NCBI GenBank assembly: GCA_964436865.1
Contig: CAYTFK010000223.1
Coordinates: 1 to 11,918, forward strand
Length of the DNA stretch: 11,918 nucleotides
Direction: 5' to 3'
From: JAXGPP01 sp964436865
GTDB taxonomy: Bacteria; Planctomycetota; Planctomycetia; Pirellulales; Thermoguttaceae
Shown here: positions 1 to 7,149 of the stretch, in pieces
Position numbering within the stretch: position 1 is the stretch's first letter
How the letters are laid out: every line of letters starts with the position of its first letter
Notes under the pieces: generated by a model
What the model was told of the DNA's origin: nothing
What the model saw: the letters and a program-made list of their open reading frames with translations, nothing else
Database searches by the model: none
Program-made: the position numbers and the translations under genes

Positions 1-15
1 CTAGAGGACATCACG

Positions 16-495
16 ATGTTGATCGGCGTCGCCAGCGACACCCACGGAAAACTCGACTCGACGCTCAGGGCCGTCAAAATGTTCGAGAGCCTGGAAGTCG
101 AGTTGGTGATTCACTGCGGCGATATCGGCTCGCGGGCAGTGATTGGGTTGTTCAAGCCCTGGCCGACACACTTCGTATTCGGTAATGTCGACGACCAAGG
201 TCCGCTTGAAGAGGCCATCCGGCGTGCTGGCCAGACCTGCCATGGGCGGTTTGGCTCGTTGGAGTTGGAGGGTCGGCGAATCGCCTTCCTCCATGGCGAC
301 GACAGCACCCGGTTTCGGCAGACGATCAGCAGCGGGACATGGGATCTGGTCTGTTATGGCCATACCCATACCGCCGACCTGGTTCGCCAGGGAACTACCC
401 TGGTTCTCAATCCGGGTGCGCTGAGCCGCGCCTCGCAGCATACCGTGGCTGTAGTACGTTTGCCGGCGCTCGACGTGCAGACGATCACCGTCTGA
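16..495 (+). CDS. YfcE/MJ0936-type metallophosphoesterase (phosphodiesterase)
   Basis: A 159-residue calcineurin-like phosphoesterase of the small YfcE/MJ0936 class, which hydrolyses phosphodiester bonds using two divalent metals in the cytoplasm. The metal-ligand series is complete and in order: D8 and H10 in SDTHG, D36 in HCGD, N57 in FGNVD, H93 in LHGD, and H116/H118 in GHTH. The length is usual for the family and there is no signal peptide or membrane segment. An AGAGGA lies 7 bases before the ATG, supporting this start. It is convergent with rimI, with a 22-base gap. The physiological substrate cannot be read from the sequence; related enzymes act on artificial phosphodiesters or on cyclic or nucleotide substrates. 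The family call is secure, the substrate is not. Confidence 0.93.
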   Translation: MLIGVASDTHGKLDSTLRAVKMFESLEVELVIHCGDIGSRAVIGLFKPWPTHFVFGNVDDQGPLEEAIRRAGQTCHGRFGSLELEGRRIAFLHGDDSTRFRQTISSGTWDLVCYGHTHTADLVRQGTTLVLNPGALSRASQHTVAVVRLPALDVQTITV

Positions 496-514
496 CGCGA
501 CCTGCCTCCGTCAG
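492..514. terminator. Possible bidirectional hairpin between convergent genes
   Basis: CTGACG (492-497) and CGTCAG (509-514) form a perfect 6-bp inverted repeat with an 11-base loop. It spans the stop codon of the phosphoesterase and ends three bases before the stop codon of rimI. The position suits a shared terminator. There is no T-run on either side, so an intrinsic terminator is only a possibility. Confidence 0.25.
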
Positions 515-517
515 CCG

Positions 518-1036
518 TCAGCCCGCCAGCCGCGTGATGCGTGCCGCGGGATCGAAGGCCACATCGGCGGGCCGGTAGCGATAGTGCATCAGATAGGCGT
601 CTTCCGGCGTGTCTTCATAGAAGTTGCGAAGCACCGACACGGCCCGGAAGCCGCAGGTGCGGAAGAACAGTTGGGCCGGCAGATTCGTTTCGCGGACCTC
701 GAGCGTGATTCGGCTCCGGCGTTGGGCCGACAGTTTGCCCACCAGCTTGGAAACCATCTGCTGGCCGACGCCGCGGCGGCGGAATGCCGGGTGCACGGCG
801 AAGTTGAGCACCTGGATCCGCGTCTTGTTCAACTCATAGATCATGAAGCCGACGACCCGGTCGTCGTATTCGGCGACCATGCCGATGCAATTCCGCTGTC
901 GCAGACACCGGATGAAGTCTTCCTCCGACCAGGCGAACTCGAAGCTCCCGGCTTCGATGGCGAGGACCTCCGGCATGTCGCGGCGGATCATCCAGCGGAT
1001 ATGAACGCGAACTTCCTGTTTCTGCGCGGAACTCAT
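518..1036 (-). CDS. rimI: Ribosomal-protein-alanine N-acetyltransferase RimI (GNAT family)
   Basis: A 172-residue GNAT acetyltransferase resembling RimI, which acetylates the N-terminal alanine of ribosomal protein S18 with acetyl-CoA. Visible blocks: beta4 and the acetyl-CoA pyrophosphate loop (LNFAVHP then RRRGVG, residues 77-91), then LEVRETN (112-118), then the FF..CGF segment (124-130) and FYEDTPEDAYLM, the usual RimI C-terminal block. E113 aligns with the catalytic Glu of enterobacterial RimI (E103). The catalytic Tyr (Y115 there) is Phe here (F125). A strong AAGGAGG (minus strand, 1043-1049) sits 6 bases before the ATG, fixing the start. About 16 residues follow the usual family end. 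It lies 259 bases downstream of htrA on the same strand, so it may be separately transcribed. A different GNAT protein target cannot be excluded. Confidence 0.88.
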   Translation of the reverse strand: MSSAQKQEVRVHIRWMIRRDMPEVLAIEAGSFEFAWSEEDFIRCLRQRNCIGMVAEYDDRVVGFMIYELNKTRIQVLNFAVHPAFRRRGVGQQMVSKLVGKLSAQRRSRITLEVRETNLPAQLFFRTCGFRAVSVLRNFYEDTPEDAYLMHYRYRPADVAFDPAARITRLAG

Positions 1037-1295
1037 GAGCGGCCTCCTTCCTTGTCGGCCTGACGCGCCCGGCGGCGCGCGATGGATGTCTGCCCAAGCG
1101 TGCGGCGGCGGGTCGCGGCGAGCGGATATCAGGTTTCGCGTGAGCGGCGAGTTCCGGTCCCCGCGTCCGGCCCTGTCAGGCGTCTGGGCGGGGCTCCGTT
1201 CGGCTCGTGGCTGATGCGAACTTCACCAGCTTCCGTGCTGTCCGTCGAACGTGGCGTCACCTTAACAAAACGCCCGATTTGTGAAAAGACGAGGT
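1037..1295. other. Intergenic region between htrA and rimI
   Basis: These 259 bases hold the leader of rimI on the minus strand. The part nearest htrA (about 1258-1290) is A/T-richer than its surroundings and could hold a promoter, but no -35/-10 pair stands out. A GC hairpin (CGCGCC at 1064-1069 with GGCGCG at 1074-1079) lies just upstream of the rimI ribosome binding site and has no T-run. A plus-strand open frame crosses here but has no ribosome binding site and is antisense to htrA further on, so I do not call it. Confidence 0.4.
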
Positions 1296-2519
1296 TCACT
1301 CGAACTCCGGCGGCCGCTCGGCCACCTCCACCTCGACTTCGATCTCACGGCCATTGCGGAAGATCAGCACCGGAACCCGCTTGCCGATTTCGGTCCCGGC
1401 AACCTGTCGGCTGAGGTCGAGAAAACTGGTGATTTCAGCGCCATTCCAGCGGAGGATGACGTCTCCCCGGCGGATGCCCGCCTCGGCGGCGGGGGAGTCG
1501 GGAACCGCTTCCATCACGAACACGCCCCGCGGCCGGTCCAAGCCGACGCGATCGGCAATCTGCGCGGTCACGTCCACCATCTGCACGCCCAGCCAGCCGC
1601 GCACGATCTGGCCGGTCTCCTTGAGTTGCCGATAGATCTGGCTGGCCACCTGGCTCGGAATCGCGAAGCTGATCCCCTGGTAGGCCTGGCCGTAGATCGC
1701 CGTGTTGATCCCCACTACCTCACCGCGGAGATTGACCAGTGGTCCGCCGCTGTTGCCTGGATTGATGGCCGCGTCGGTCTGCAAGAACTCCTGAGTTTGC
1801 CGTACGCCGGGTGCAAGGCGTTGCGTCGCGCTGACGATTCCGGAGGTGACGGTTCGCACCAGACCATAGGGATTGCCGATCGCCAGGACTTCGTCGCCGA
1901 CCTGGATCTCACCGCTATCGCCCCACTTGGCGGCCACCAGGTCGCTGGCCTCGATCTTGAGCACCGCCAGATCGGTATAAGGGTCTTTGCCAACGACCCT
2001 GACATCCTTGATCTCGCGTCCGTCGGCAAGTTGCACCGTCACGCCGGTCGCCTGATTGACGACGTGGAAGTTGGTAATGATGTAGCCGTCCGGATCGACG
2101 ATGACGCCGGAGCCCTCGCCGCGGGCGCGGGGCGAGAGACCCGACCATTCGTCGCGAAAAGATCCGCCCACGACCGTGTTGATTCCCACCACGCTCGGCG
2201 CGACAGCATTGGCCACCACGCTGAATCGGCTGTTCGTCTCCGGCATTCCCGCCAAGGTCATCAGGGCCACGTCGCGCTTGGCCAATTGCTCGCCCCGAGT
2301 GAGTGAATATTGGATCTTCTCGGCCAGGTAGGGCAATACGAGTAGGGTAATCAGCACAATCAGGAGCAGGACCATCCAGGGAAGCGTGCCCGTATGGTTG
2401 GCCGCGGGAGCCGCGCCGCCACTTGCCGCGGGCAGGGGCGGCCGGGCCTGAGCAGTAGCCGGTGACTCGTAGCTCAGCGGGCGATCCGCCGGATTGCCGC
2501 GTTCCTGTTCGTCGTGCAT
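1296..2519 (-). CDS. Membrane-anchored HtrA/DegS-like serine protease with one PDZ domain
   Basis: A trypsin-like protease of the HtrA (S1C) family, degrading or sensing misfolded proteins outside the cytoplasmic membrane. Numbering from the ATG at 2525: a Pro/Ala-rich cytoplasmic stretch (1-48), one membrane segment (about 49-67), the protease domain (about 98-300) with triad H154 (TNFHVV), D185 (YTDLAVLK) and S259 (GNSGGPL), and a single PDZ domain (about 308-402). One anchor plus one PDZ matches DegS/HtrA-like proteins rather than soluble two-PDZ DegP. Two in-frame ATGs lie six bases apart; GGAAG (minus strand, 2526-2530) abuts the first but is 6 bases from the second, so I chose the start at 2519. 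It diverges from a GspF/PilC-like gene. All catalytic residues are present, so it should be active. The substrate and any sigma-factor link are unknown. Confidence 0.94.
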   Translation of the reverse strand: MHDEQERGNPADRPLSYESPATAQARPPLPAASGGAAPAANHTGTLPWMVLLLIVLITLLVLPYLAEKIQYSLTRGEQLAKRDVALMTLAGMPETNSRFSVVANAVAPSVVGINTVVGGSFRDEWSGLSPRARGEGSGVIVDPDGYIITNFHVVNQATGVTVQLADGREIKDVRVVGKDPYTDLAVLKIEASDLVAAKWGDSGEIQVGDEVLAIGNPYGLVRTVTSGIVSATQRLAPGVRQTQEFLQTDAAINPGNSGGPLVNLRGEVVGINTAIYGQAYQGISFAIPSQVASQIYRQLKETGQIVRGWLGVQMVDVTAQIADRVGLDRPRGVFVMEAVPDSPAAEAGIRRGDVILRWNGAEITSFLDLSRQVAGTEIGKRVPVLIFRNGREIEVEVEVAERPPEFE

Positions 2520-2525
2520 GGCCAT

Positions 2526-2530
2526 CTTCC
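2526..2530 (-). promoter_or_regulatory. Ribosome binding site deciding the htrA start
   Basis: GGAAG on the minus strand. It directly abuts the ATG at 2525, too close to serve it, but is 6 bases from the in-frame ATG at 2519. No other Shine-Dalgarno-like sequence is seen upstream. Confidence 0.5.
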
Positions 2531-2557
2531 ATTGGGCAGCCGTGGGGAAACCGCCGA

Positions 2558-2563
2558 ATTATA
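2558..2563 (-). promoter_or_regulatory. -10 element (TATAAT) of a likely htrA promoter
   Basis: A perfect TATAAT on the minus strand, about 33-40 bases upstream of the htrA start codons. The -35 position (about 2581-2587) has no good TTGACA match, so an activator or an alternative sigma factor may be involved. The rest of the divergent gap to the plus-strand gene at 2780 has no clear promoter for that gene. Confidence 0.4.
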
Positions 2564-2677
2564 AGCCGTCGGCTGCACTTCGGACAGCACACCAGCCGCC
2601 GGAGTGACTGCCGCTATCCTCCCCATGATCAACCGGGTAAGCTACAGGAGGCGCAACACGGGGCCAATCTTCAGCTT

Positions 2678-2692
2678 CGACGTGTGACGTCG
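2678..2692. repeat. Short perfect inverted repeat in the htrA / GspF-like divergent gap
   Basis: CGACGT, a 3-base spacer and ACGTCG form a 15-base dyad about 90 bases upstream of the GspF-like gene, in the shared 254-base control region. Its size and symmetry fit an operator for a dimeric regulator. A single short dyad can also occur by chance in such GC-rich DNA. Confidence 0.3.
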
Positions 2693-2779
2693 GCGTCTGA
2701 AACGATCCCGGCGCCGCGGTCGGAATAGTCGGGCCGAGTTGCACCAACAGCTACGTGACCAGTACTCCGGCGGTAGACC

Positions 2780-3811
2780 ATGTTTCTTGCCCGCGCCAAG
2801 ACTCGTGAGCTGGCCGATTTCTGCCATCGGGTGGCCATCTCGCTCGAAAGCGGCATCGACATCCGCCGTACATTCGCTCGCGAGGCCGAACGGGCGCGGC
2901 GGCCCGCGTTCCGTTCCGCGTTGGAGACGGTCAGTAACCACGTCAACCGCGGTTCCAGCCTCAGCCAGGCAATGGCGGAGACGGGCGGCTTCTATCCGCG
3001 GCTCGTCCACGACCTGGTGGACGTCGGCGAACAAACCGGCCATCTCAACGACATCTTCGCACGTCTCGCTCGCCACTATGACGAGCAAATCCGCTTGCGG
3101 CGGTCCTTTCTCGGGGCCATCGCCTGGCCCATGCTGCAGTTGGTCCTGGCGATCCTTGTGATCGGGTTCCTCATCTGGATCATGGGTACGATCGGCTCGG
3201 GCACGGTCGATCCGCTGGGGTGGGGGCTGATCGGCAACAGCGGGCTGCTGATTTACACGGAGATCGTTTTCGGTATGGCGCTGGCGGTTTTTCTGATTGT
3301 CCAGGGAATCCGCTATGGTCTCGTCTGGACTCGGCCTGTCCAGCATGTCTTGCTCAGGCTGCCGGGCCTGGGGCCTGCCCTTGAAACGCTCTCGATGGCC
3401 CGCATGTCGTGGCTTATGCATCTGACGCTGAACGCCGGCATGGAGATCCGACGGGCGCTGCGGATGAGCGTGCGTGGTTCCGGCAATGTTCGTTACATCG
3501 AACGGATGGGGGACATCGATCGGGCGATCGCCTCGGGACGGCCGATCTGCGAAGCGTTCCAGGAAGTCCGAGTGTTTCCGCCGGAGTTCCTCGACGCCGT
3601 CCAGGTGGGCGAGGAATCCGGACGGCTGGTCGAATCGCTCGCGGTCATCTCCCGGCAGTACCGCGAGCGAGCCGAAGTGGCGATGGTCGTGATTACGCGG
3701 ATTGCCGGTTACGCCGTCTGGCTGACGATCGCCGTGATCATCGTGTTGCTCATCTTCCGCCTGGCCGGGTTCTACCTCGGCACGCTGCGGGCCGCCGGCG
3801 CTCCGCTATAG
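2780..3811 (+). CDS. Type II secretion system F domain (GspF/PilC family) membrane protein
   Basis: A 343-residue inner-membrane protein with the duplicated T2SF fold of GspF/PilC, the platform proteins of type II secretion and type IV pilus machines. The two cytoplasmic repeats carry the matching motifs VDVGEQTGHL (80-89) and VQVGEESGRL (274-283). Membrane segments lie at about 113-135, 156-177 and 303-330, giving the three-segment GspF pattern. It is shorter than typical GspF (about 400) because the N-terminal extension before the first repeat is missing. An in-frame stop at 2774-2776 forces the start at this ATG or later; the Shine-Dalgarno is poor. No GspE/PilB ATPase, pilin or secretin gene is in the window, so it is an orphan of the machine. 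The methyltransferase gene follows after 13 bases, suggesting co-transcription. Confidence 0.88.
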   Translation: MFLARAKTRELADFCHRVAISLESGIDIRRTFAREAERARRPAFRSALETVSNHVNRGSSLSQAMAETGGFYPRLVHDLVDVGEQTGHLNDIFARLARHYDEQIRLRRSFLGAIAWPMLQLVLAILVIGFLIWIMGTIGSGTVDPLGWGLIGNSGLLIYTEIVFGMALAVFLIVQGIRYGLVWTRPVQHVLLRLPGLGPALETLSMARMSWLMHLTLNAGMEIRRALRMSVRGSGNVRYIERMGDIDRAIASGRPICEAFQEVRVFPPEFLDAVQVGEESGRLVESLAVISRQYRERAEVAMVVITRIAGYAVWLTIAVIIVLLIFRLAGFYLGTLRAAGAPL

Positions 3812-3824
3812 CATTGACCGGTCT

Positions 3825-4547
3825 ATGAACACTCATCCGGAAAGCTGTCTGCTCCCCGGCCAATTCGGCCGTCGCATACCACCCTACTTGCCGACGTACG
3901 ACTTCCCGGAATTGTGGATTGATGACACACACCGCGCAATCGCTGAGTGCCCGCTTGCCGACGGGGCGCTCGTTCAGTTGCTCGATGGCGCCGGCAGAAC
4001 CATTCCGGGTTGGCTGCGGCGCGAAGATGCCTTGAAGCTCTACGAACTCGCATTCTTCGCGCCGGCCGATATCCTCGAACTGGGCTCTTTTCACGGCCTG
4101 AGCACCTCGATCCTGGCCCGGGCGGCCGCCCATTCACCTTTTCCCAAACGGGTCTGCTCGATCGACCTGGATCCGATGTGCACGCGAGCCACTATCATTA
4201 CGCTCGAATCGCTGGGACTTGCGCAAACGGTCGAAGCCCGGACCGCCGACGCAGCTGAGGCGGTCGCCGACTTTGCCGCCGCCGGCAGGCAGTTCGCCCT
4301 GGTCTTCGTCGATCACTCGCACTCGTACCGACCGGTGTTCGAGGTCTGTCGCCGCCTGCCCGCGATAACGCTCCCGGATGGTTTCTGCCTCTTCCACGAC
4401 TACAACGACGGCCGCAGCGATGATCCCGACGACCTCGAATACGATGTGCCGCGAGCGGTCGCCGACGGACTCGATCCGGGCTGTTTCGCGTTTTGCGGGA
4501 TCTACGGATGCGCGGCACTCTACCGGGCGATGCAGCCTCGGCGATGA
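3825..4547 (+). CDS. Class I SAM-dependent methyltransferase (Methyltransf_24-like)
   Basis: A 240-residue protein with a Rossmann-type SAM-binding core. Motif I is ILELGSFHGLST (83-94), with the acidic end of the next strand in VCSIDLDP (110-117). FALVFVDHSHSY (157-168) and the FCLFHDYND segment follow; this D-x-x-H then HDY pattern is common in the Methyltransf_24 / cephalosporin-hydroxylase-like group, some of which bind a metal. The first 70 residues form a separate extension of unknown role. No signal peptide or membrane segment. It starts 13 bases after the GspF-like gene and lies just before a sugar epimerase, so methylation of a sugar or glycan is a reasonable guess, but no substrate is shown. 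There is no clear Shine-Dalgarno; translational coupling to the upstream gene is possible. Confidence 0.8.
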   Translation: MNTHPESCLLPGQFGRRIPPYLPTYDFPELWIDDTHRAIAECPLADGALVQLLDGAGRTIPGWLRREDALKLYELAFFAPADILELGSFHGLSTSILARAAAHSPFPKRVCSIDLDPMCTRATIITLESLGLAQTVEARTADAAEAVADFAAAGRQFALVFVDHSHSYRPVFEVCRRLPAITLPDGFCLFHDYNDGRSDDPDDLEYDVPRAVADGLDPGCFAFCGIYGCAALYRAMQPRR

Positions 4548-4549
4548 TC

Positions 4550-4579
4550 TTGGCGGGGTGGCGCGCCATAGACTAGAAT
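4550..4579 (+). promoter_or_regulatory. Candidate sigma70-type promoter for the sugar epimerase
   Basis: TTGGCG (4550-4555, 4 of 6 consensus bases), an 18-base spacer and TAGAAT (4574-4579, 5 of 6). It begins just after the methyltransferase stop and would give a leader of roughly 43 bases. It implies the epimerase can be transcribed independently of the two genes before it. Confidence 0.42.
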
Positions 4580-4628
4580 TCCAGGCTCGCGGCGACAGCC
4601 TGGCCCAATAGAGGGAGATCAACGACTC

Positions 4629-5570
4629 ATGCGCATGTTTCTGGTCACCGGCGGTGCGGGGTTCATTGGATCGCACATCGCCGAAGCACTCGTTCGCCGT
4701 GGCGACAAGGTTCGAGTGCTCGACAACCTGAGCACCGGGTTTCTGAAGAATCTCGATCCGATCCGCAACAAGATCGAGTTCATCGAAGGCGATCTCGTCG
4801 ACGGCAAACTGGTGGCCGAGGCGGTCCGGGGCGTCGATTGCGTCTTCCACGAAGCAGCCCTGGCCTCGGTGCCGCGGAGCGTCGAGCATCCCTTGGACAC
4901 AAACGCTGCCTGCGTGACCGGAACCGTGACGCTCCTGGACGCCGCCCGGCGGGCCGGAGTGCGCCGCGTCGTGTACGCTGCCTCCAGCAGTGCCTATGGC
5001 GACCAGCCCTTCAGTTCAAAACGCGAGAACGATCTACCCGATCCGATTTCGCCCTACGGAGCGGCGAAGCTGGCGGCGGAATTCTACTGCAAGGCGTTCG
5101 CAGCCACCTATGGACTGGAGACCGTGGCGATCCGCTATTTCAACGTCTTCGGCCCCCGGCAGGATCCCGGCAGTCCTTACTCGGCAGTGATTCCTTTGTT
5201 CATCACGGCCATGCTCGCCGGCCGGCAGCCGGTCGTCTACGGCGACGGCGGGCAATCGCGCGACTTCACCTTCGTGGCCAACGTGGTCCACGCCAACCTG
5301 CTCGCTGCCGACGCCGCTCAGGTGTCCGGCCGTGTGATCAATGCGGCCAATGGCAAGTCGATCACGCTCCTGGAATTGATCGAGGCCCTCAACAAGTACC
5401 TGGGAACCAGCATCAAGCCGCGCCACGACCCGCCGCGGGCCGGAGACATTCGCGAGAGCATGGCCGACATCACCCTCGCCCGGACGCTGCTCGGGTACGA
5501 GCCCGTGGTCGATTTCTTCGCCGGGTTGCAGCAGTCGATTGACTACTATCGATCGATCGCCGGCCGGTAG
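4629..5570 (+). CDS. NAD-dependent sugar epimerase/dehydratase (GalE-like extended SDR)
   Basis: A 313-residue extended short-chain dehydrogenase that acts on nucleotide sugars, most like UDP-glucose or UDP-N-acetylglucosamine 4-epimerases. The NAD-binding GxxGxxG is G8-G11-G14, with D32 following the second strand for the adenosine ribose. The active site is complete: Ser run 119-121 before YGD, and Y143xxxK147 in SPYGAAK. RYFNVFGPRQDP and DGGQSRDFTFV later in the chain are the substrate-binding blocks of this group. The length is normal. A GAGGGAG lies 11 bases before the ATG, a little far. The last 101 bases overlap the convergent MFS gene. The neighbouring methyltransferase and the GT2 further on fit surface-glycan synthesis. 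The exact sugar cannot be read from the sequence; a 4,6-dehydratase or decarboxylase is less likely. Confidence 0.92.
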   Translation: MRMFLVTGGAGFIGSHIAEALVRRGDKVRVLDNLSTGFLKNLDPIRNKIEFIEGDLVDGKLVAEAVRGVDCVFHEAALASVPRSVEHPLDTNAACVTGTVTLLDAARRAGVRRVVYAASSSAYGDQPFSSKRENDLPDPISPYGAAKLAAEFYCKAFAATYGLETVAIRYFNVFGPRQDPGSPYSAVIPLFITAMLAGRQPVVYGDGGQSRDFTFVANVVHANLLAADAAQVSGRVINAANGKSITLLELIEALNKYLGTSIKPRHDPPRAGDIRESMADITLARTLLGYEPVVDFFAGLQQSIDYYRSIAGR

Positions 5571-6864
5571 CGCGAGAGGCCAACCGGCGCCGCCGCGGCA
5601 TTGGCGGCTCGTGCCACCGCGCGGTCGCCGCATAGACGATCGCGACCGCGAGGATCGACAGGCCCACGGTGACAAACATCGCAGAGTAGCCCGGCACGCC
5701 AAACGCTGCGCTGAAGTGGATGATCCCGCCGGCGATCGGGGCTCCGACAAGCTGGCCGAAATCGAACATCGCCAGCATCAGCGTGGTGCCCAGGCCGCGG
5801 TAACGGTCGGGAAACGTGCTCGATCCGCCGGCAATAATCCCCGGAAAGAGCACCGCGTGGGCCATTCCGTACACGACGCCCGGCACGACCAGTTGCCACT
5901 CGGAGCGGACGACCAGAAACAGGATCTGGCTCACCGCGAGGGCCGTGAGGCCGAACAGGACCATCAGCGGAACGCCCAGTCGCGCGAACATACGCCGGGT
6001 GGCGATCCGCGTTACGATGGCTGCCGGGGCGTATACCGTGAAGAACAGGGCGATCCGCGGAAGCCCCAGCTCGGCGGCGTAAGGTCGCAGAAAAGTCGCC
6101 GGAATGGCCACCCCCGCCCCCATCGCCGCGCCCACCAGCAGGATCGAGCCCGGCTGATAGCGGCGGACGATCCAGAGTACCGGCAGCATGCGCCGCCGGG
6201 TGGGGGCCGGCTGTCCGATCGTGGCGCAGTAGCTGAAGAGCCCGCCGGCGACGGTCAACATGCCGGCGGCGATGAACATGCCGGTAATCTGCATCTGCTC
6301 GAAGCGGTGGCCGCTGAAGAGCAGGTCGCCGATCTGCGTGCCCAGCACCAGGCCCACGAATCCCGAGGTCCCCAGCATGCCGACCATCTCGGCCAGTCGC
6401 GGTCGCGGGGATCGCATGGATATGAAGGTCACCGAGGAGCTATACACGCCGGCCAGCGCCGAGCTATACGCAATTCGCAGGAGGAAAATGGGCACGCCCG
6501 AGTGACTGGTGATCGCCACGTGGCTCACGAGCACTGTGGCCAGGGCGGCAACGCTGATGAGCCACACGCGGCGCGGGCCGAACCGATCAATCCAGGTGCC
6601 GAGCCAAAGCCGGGCGGCCAGGCTGCCAATCATCCCCACGCCGACGATCCAGCCCAGATGCCATTCGGCTCCACCCAGGAAGCGGACGAAGTCTGCATAC
6701 CAATACAGCAGGGCGACGCCCGCGTTGACGAGCGTATTGGCGATGAACGCGGCCCAGAACCGGGCGTCGTAAAGGCTCTTGGCTGGCCGCCCCAGGGTGG
6801 CTTCAGCAGGGGAGACGGCTGCCGAATCGCCGGGCGGCAGAGAGCTTCGCGGAAAAGAGATCAT
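5470..6864 (-). CDS. MFS transporter
   Basis: A 464-residue major facilitator protein with about twelve hydrophobic segments in two halves. The signature loop between segments 2 and 3 is present (G89-x-x-x-D93-R-x-G96-x-R98-R99). The mid-chain loop follows as Arg-rich PTRRRMLPVLW. The N-terminal 30 residues are a cytoplasmic tail. The chosen ATG is the first Met before segment 1 and sits about 30 bases after a good promoter; the frame stays open far upstream but reads through that promoter, so a longer form is unlikely. No Shine-Dalgarno is seen. After the last segment there is an unusually long Arg-rich tail of about 45 residues, the end of which lies antisense to the 3' end of the epimerase. 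The substrate is unknown; resemblance to sugar or drug exporters cannot be separated by eye. Confidence 0.88.
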   Translation of the reverse strand: MISFPRSSLPPGDSAAVSPAEATLGRPAKSLYDARFWAAFIANTLVNAGVALLYWYADFVRFLGGAEWHLGWIVGVGMIGSLAARLWLGTWIDRFGPRRVWLISVAALATVLVSHVAITSHSGVPIFLLRIAYSSALAGVYSSSVTFISMRSPRPRLAEMVGMLGTSGFVGLVLGTQIGDLLFSGHRFEQMQITGMFIAAGMLTVAGGLFSYCATIGQPAPTRRRMLPVLWIVRRYQPGSILLVGAAMGAGVAIPATFLRPYAAELGLPRIALFFTVYAPAAIVTRIATRRMFARLGVPLMVLFGLTALAVSQILFLVVRSEWQLVVPGVVYGMAHAVLFPGIIAGGSSTFPDRYRGLGTTLMLAMFDFGQLVGAPIAGGIIHFSAAFGVPGYSAMFVTVGLSILAVAIVYAATARWHEPPMPRRRRLASRATGRRSIDSSQSTAATRRRNRPRARTRAASGRG

Positions 6865-6900
6865 AGTCCGGCAGTTCGGGAGCGGGGGGATCGAACGACT

Positions 6901-6929
6901 ATTGTATCTTGTGTAGGTTGAATTGCGAA
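6901..6929 (-). promoter_or_regulatory. Candidate sigma70-type promoter for the MFS transporter
   Basis: On the minus strand, TTCGCA (6924-6929, 4 of 6) and TACAAT (6901-6906, 5 of 6) are separated by 17 bases. Transcription would start near 6894, leaving about a 30-base leader to the ATG at 6864. This also argues against any longer version of the MFS frame. Confidence 0.48.
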
Positions 6930-7046
6930 AGCCGAACTCTGCATCTTGCGTGCCCGACGCCGTCGGTCGGCTACTATCGAGCCTCAGGTTGATTGGGCAA
7001 CGAGGGCGACCAACAGGAGTCCGGCTTAAGGGAAAGAGGGTTTGAA

Positions 7047-7078
7047 GGTGTTGCGTTATCAATCTGAACACCAATAAT
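7047..7078 (+). promoter_or_regulatory. Candidate promoter with overlapping inverted repeat upstream of the GT2 gene
   Basis: TTGCGT (7051-7056) and AATAAT (7073-7078, 5 of 6) have a 16-base spacer. GGTGTT (7047-7052) and AACACC (7067-7072) form a perfect inverted repeat that overlaps the -35 element and ends directly before the -10 element, a placement typical of a repressor site. The divergent gap 6865-7149 is otherwise without a gene. It also holds a 5-bp hairpin CCTCC/GGAGG (7094-7098 and 7104-7108). Confidence 0.32.
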
Positions 7079-7136
7079 AGCCAACCGACACGCCCTCCCA
7101 AACGGAGGTTCGGCTGCGGCACGCCAGTGTGGCCCA

Positions 7137-7142
7137 GAGGAG
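7137..7142 (+). promoter_or_regulatory. Ribosome binding site deciding the GT2 start
   Basis: GAGGAG lies 7 bases before the ATG at 7150. An in-frame GTG at 7129 would place this sequence inside the coding region and has no site of its own. The ATG is therefore preferred. Confidence 0.65.
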
Positions 7143-7149
7143 CCCTTAC

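Noticed and set aside
1281..2306. Plus-strand open frame opposite htrA
   Set aside because: Antisense of the protease domain; His/Asp/Ala-rich with no start signal, and the catalytic triad is on the minus strand.
2642..3421. Minus-strand open frame opposite the GspF-like gene
   Set aside because: Product is charged low-complexity sequence; the opposite strand carries clear T2SF repeats and membrane segments.
5539..6921. Long plus-strand open frame (about 460 codons) across the MFS region
   Set aside because: Its translation is a low-complexity His/Arg/Asp/Gly-rich chain, typical of the antisense of a GC-rich membrane protein. The minus-strand frame gives a clear twelve-segment MFS protein.
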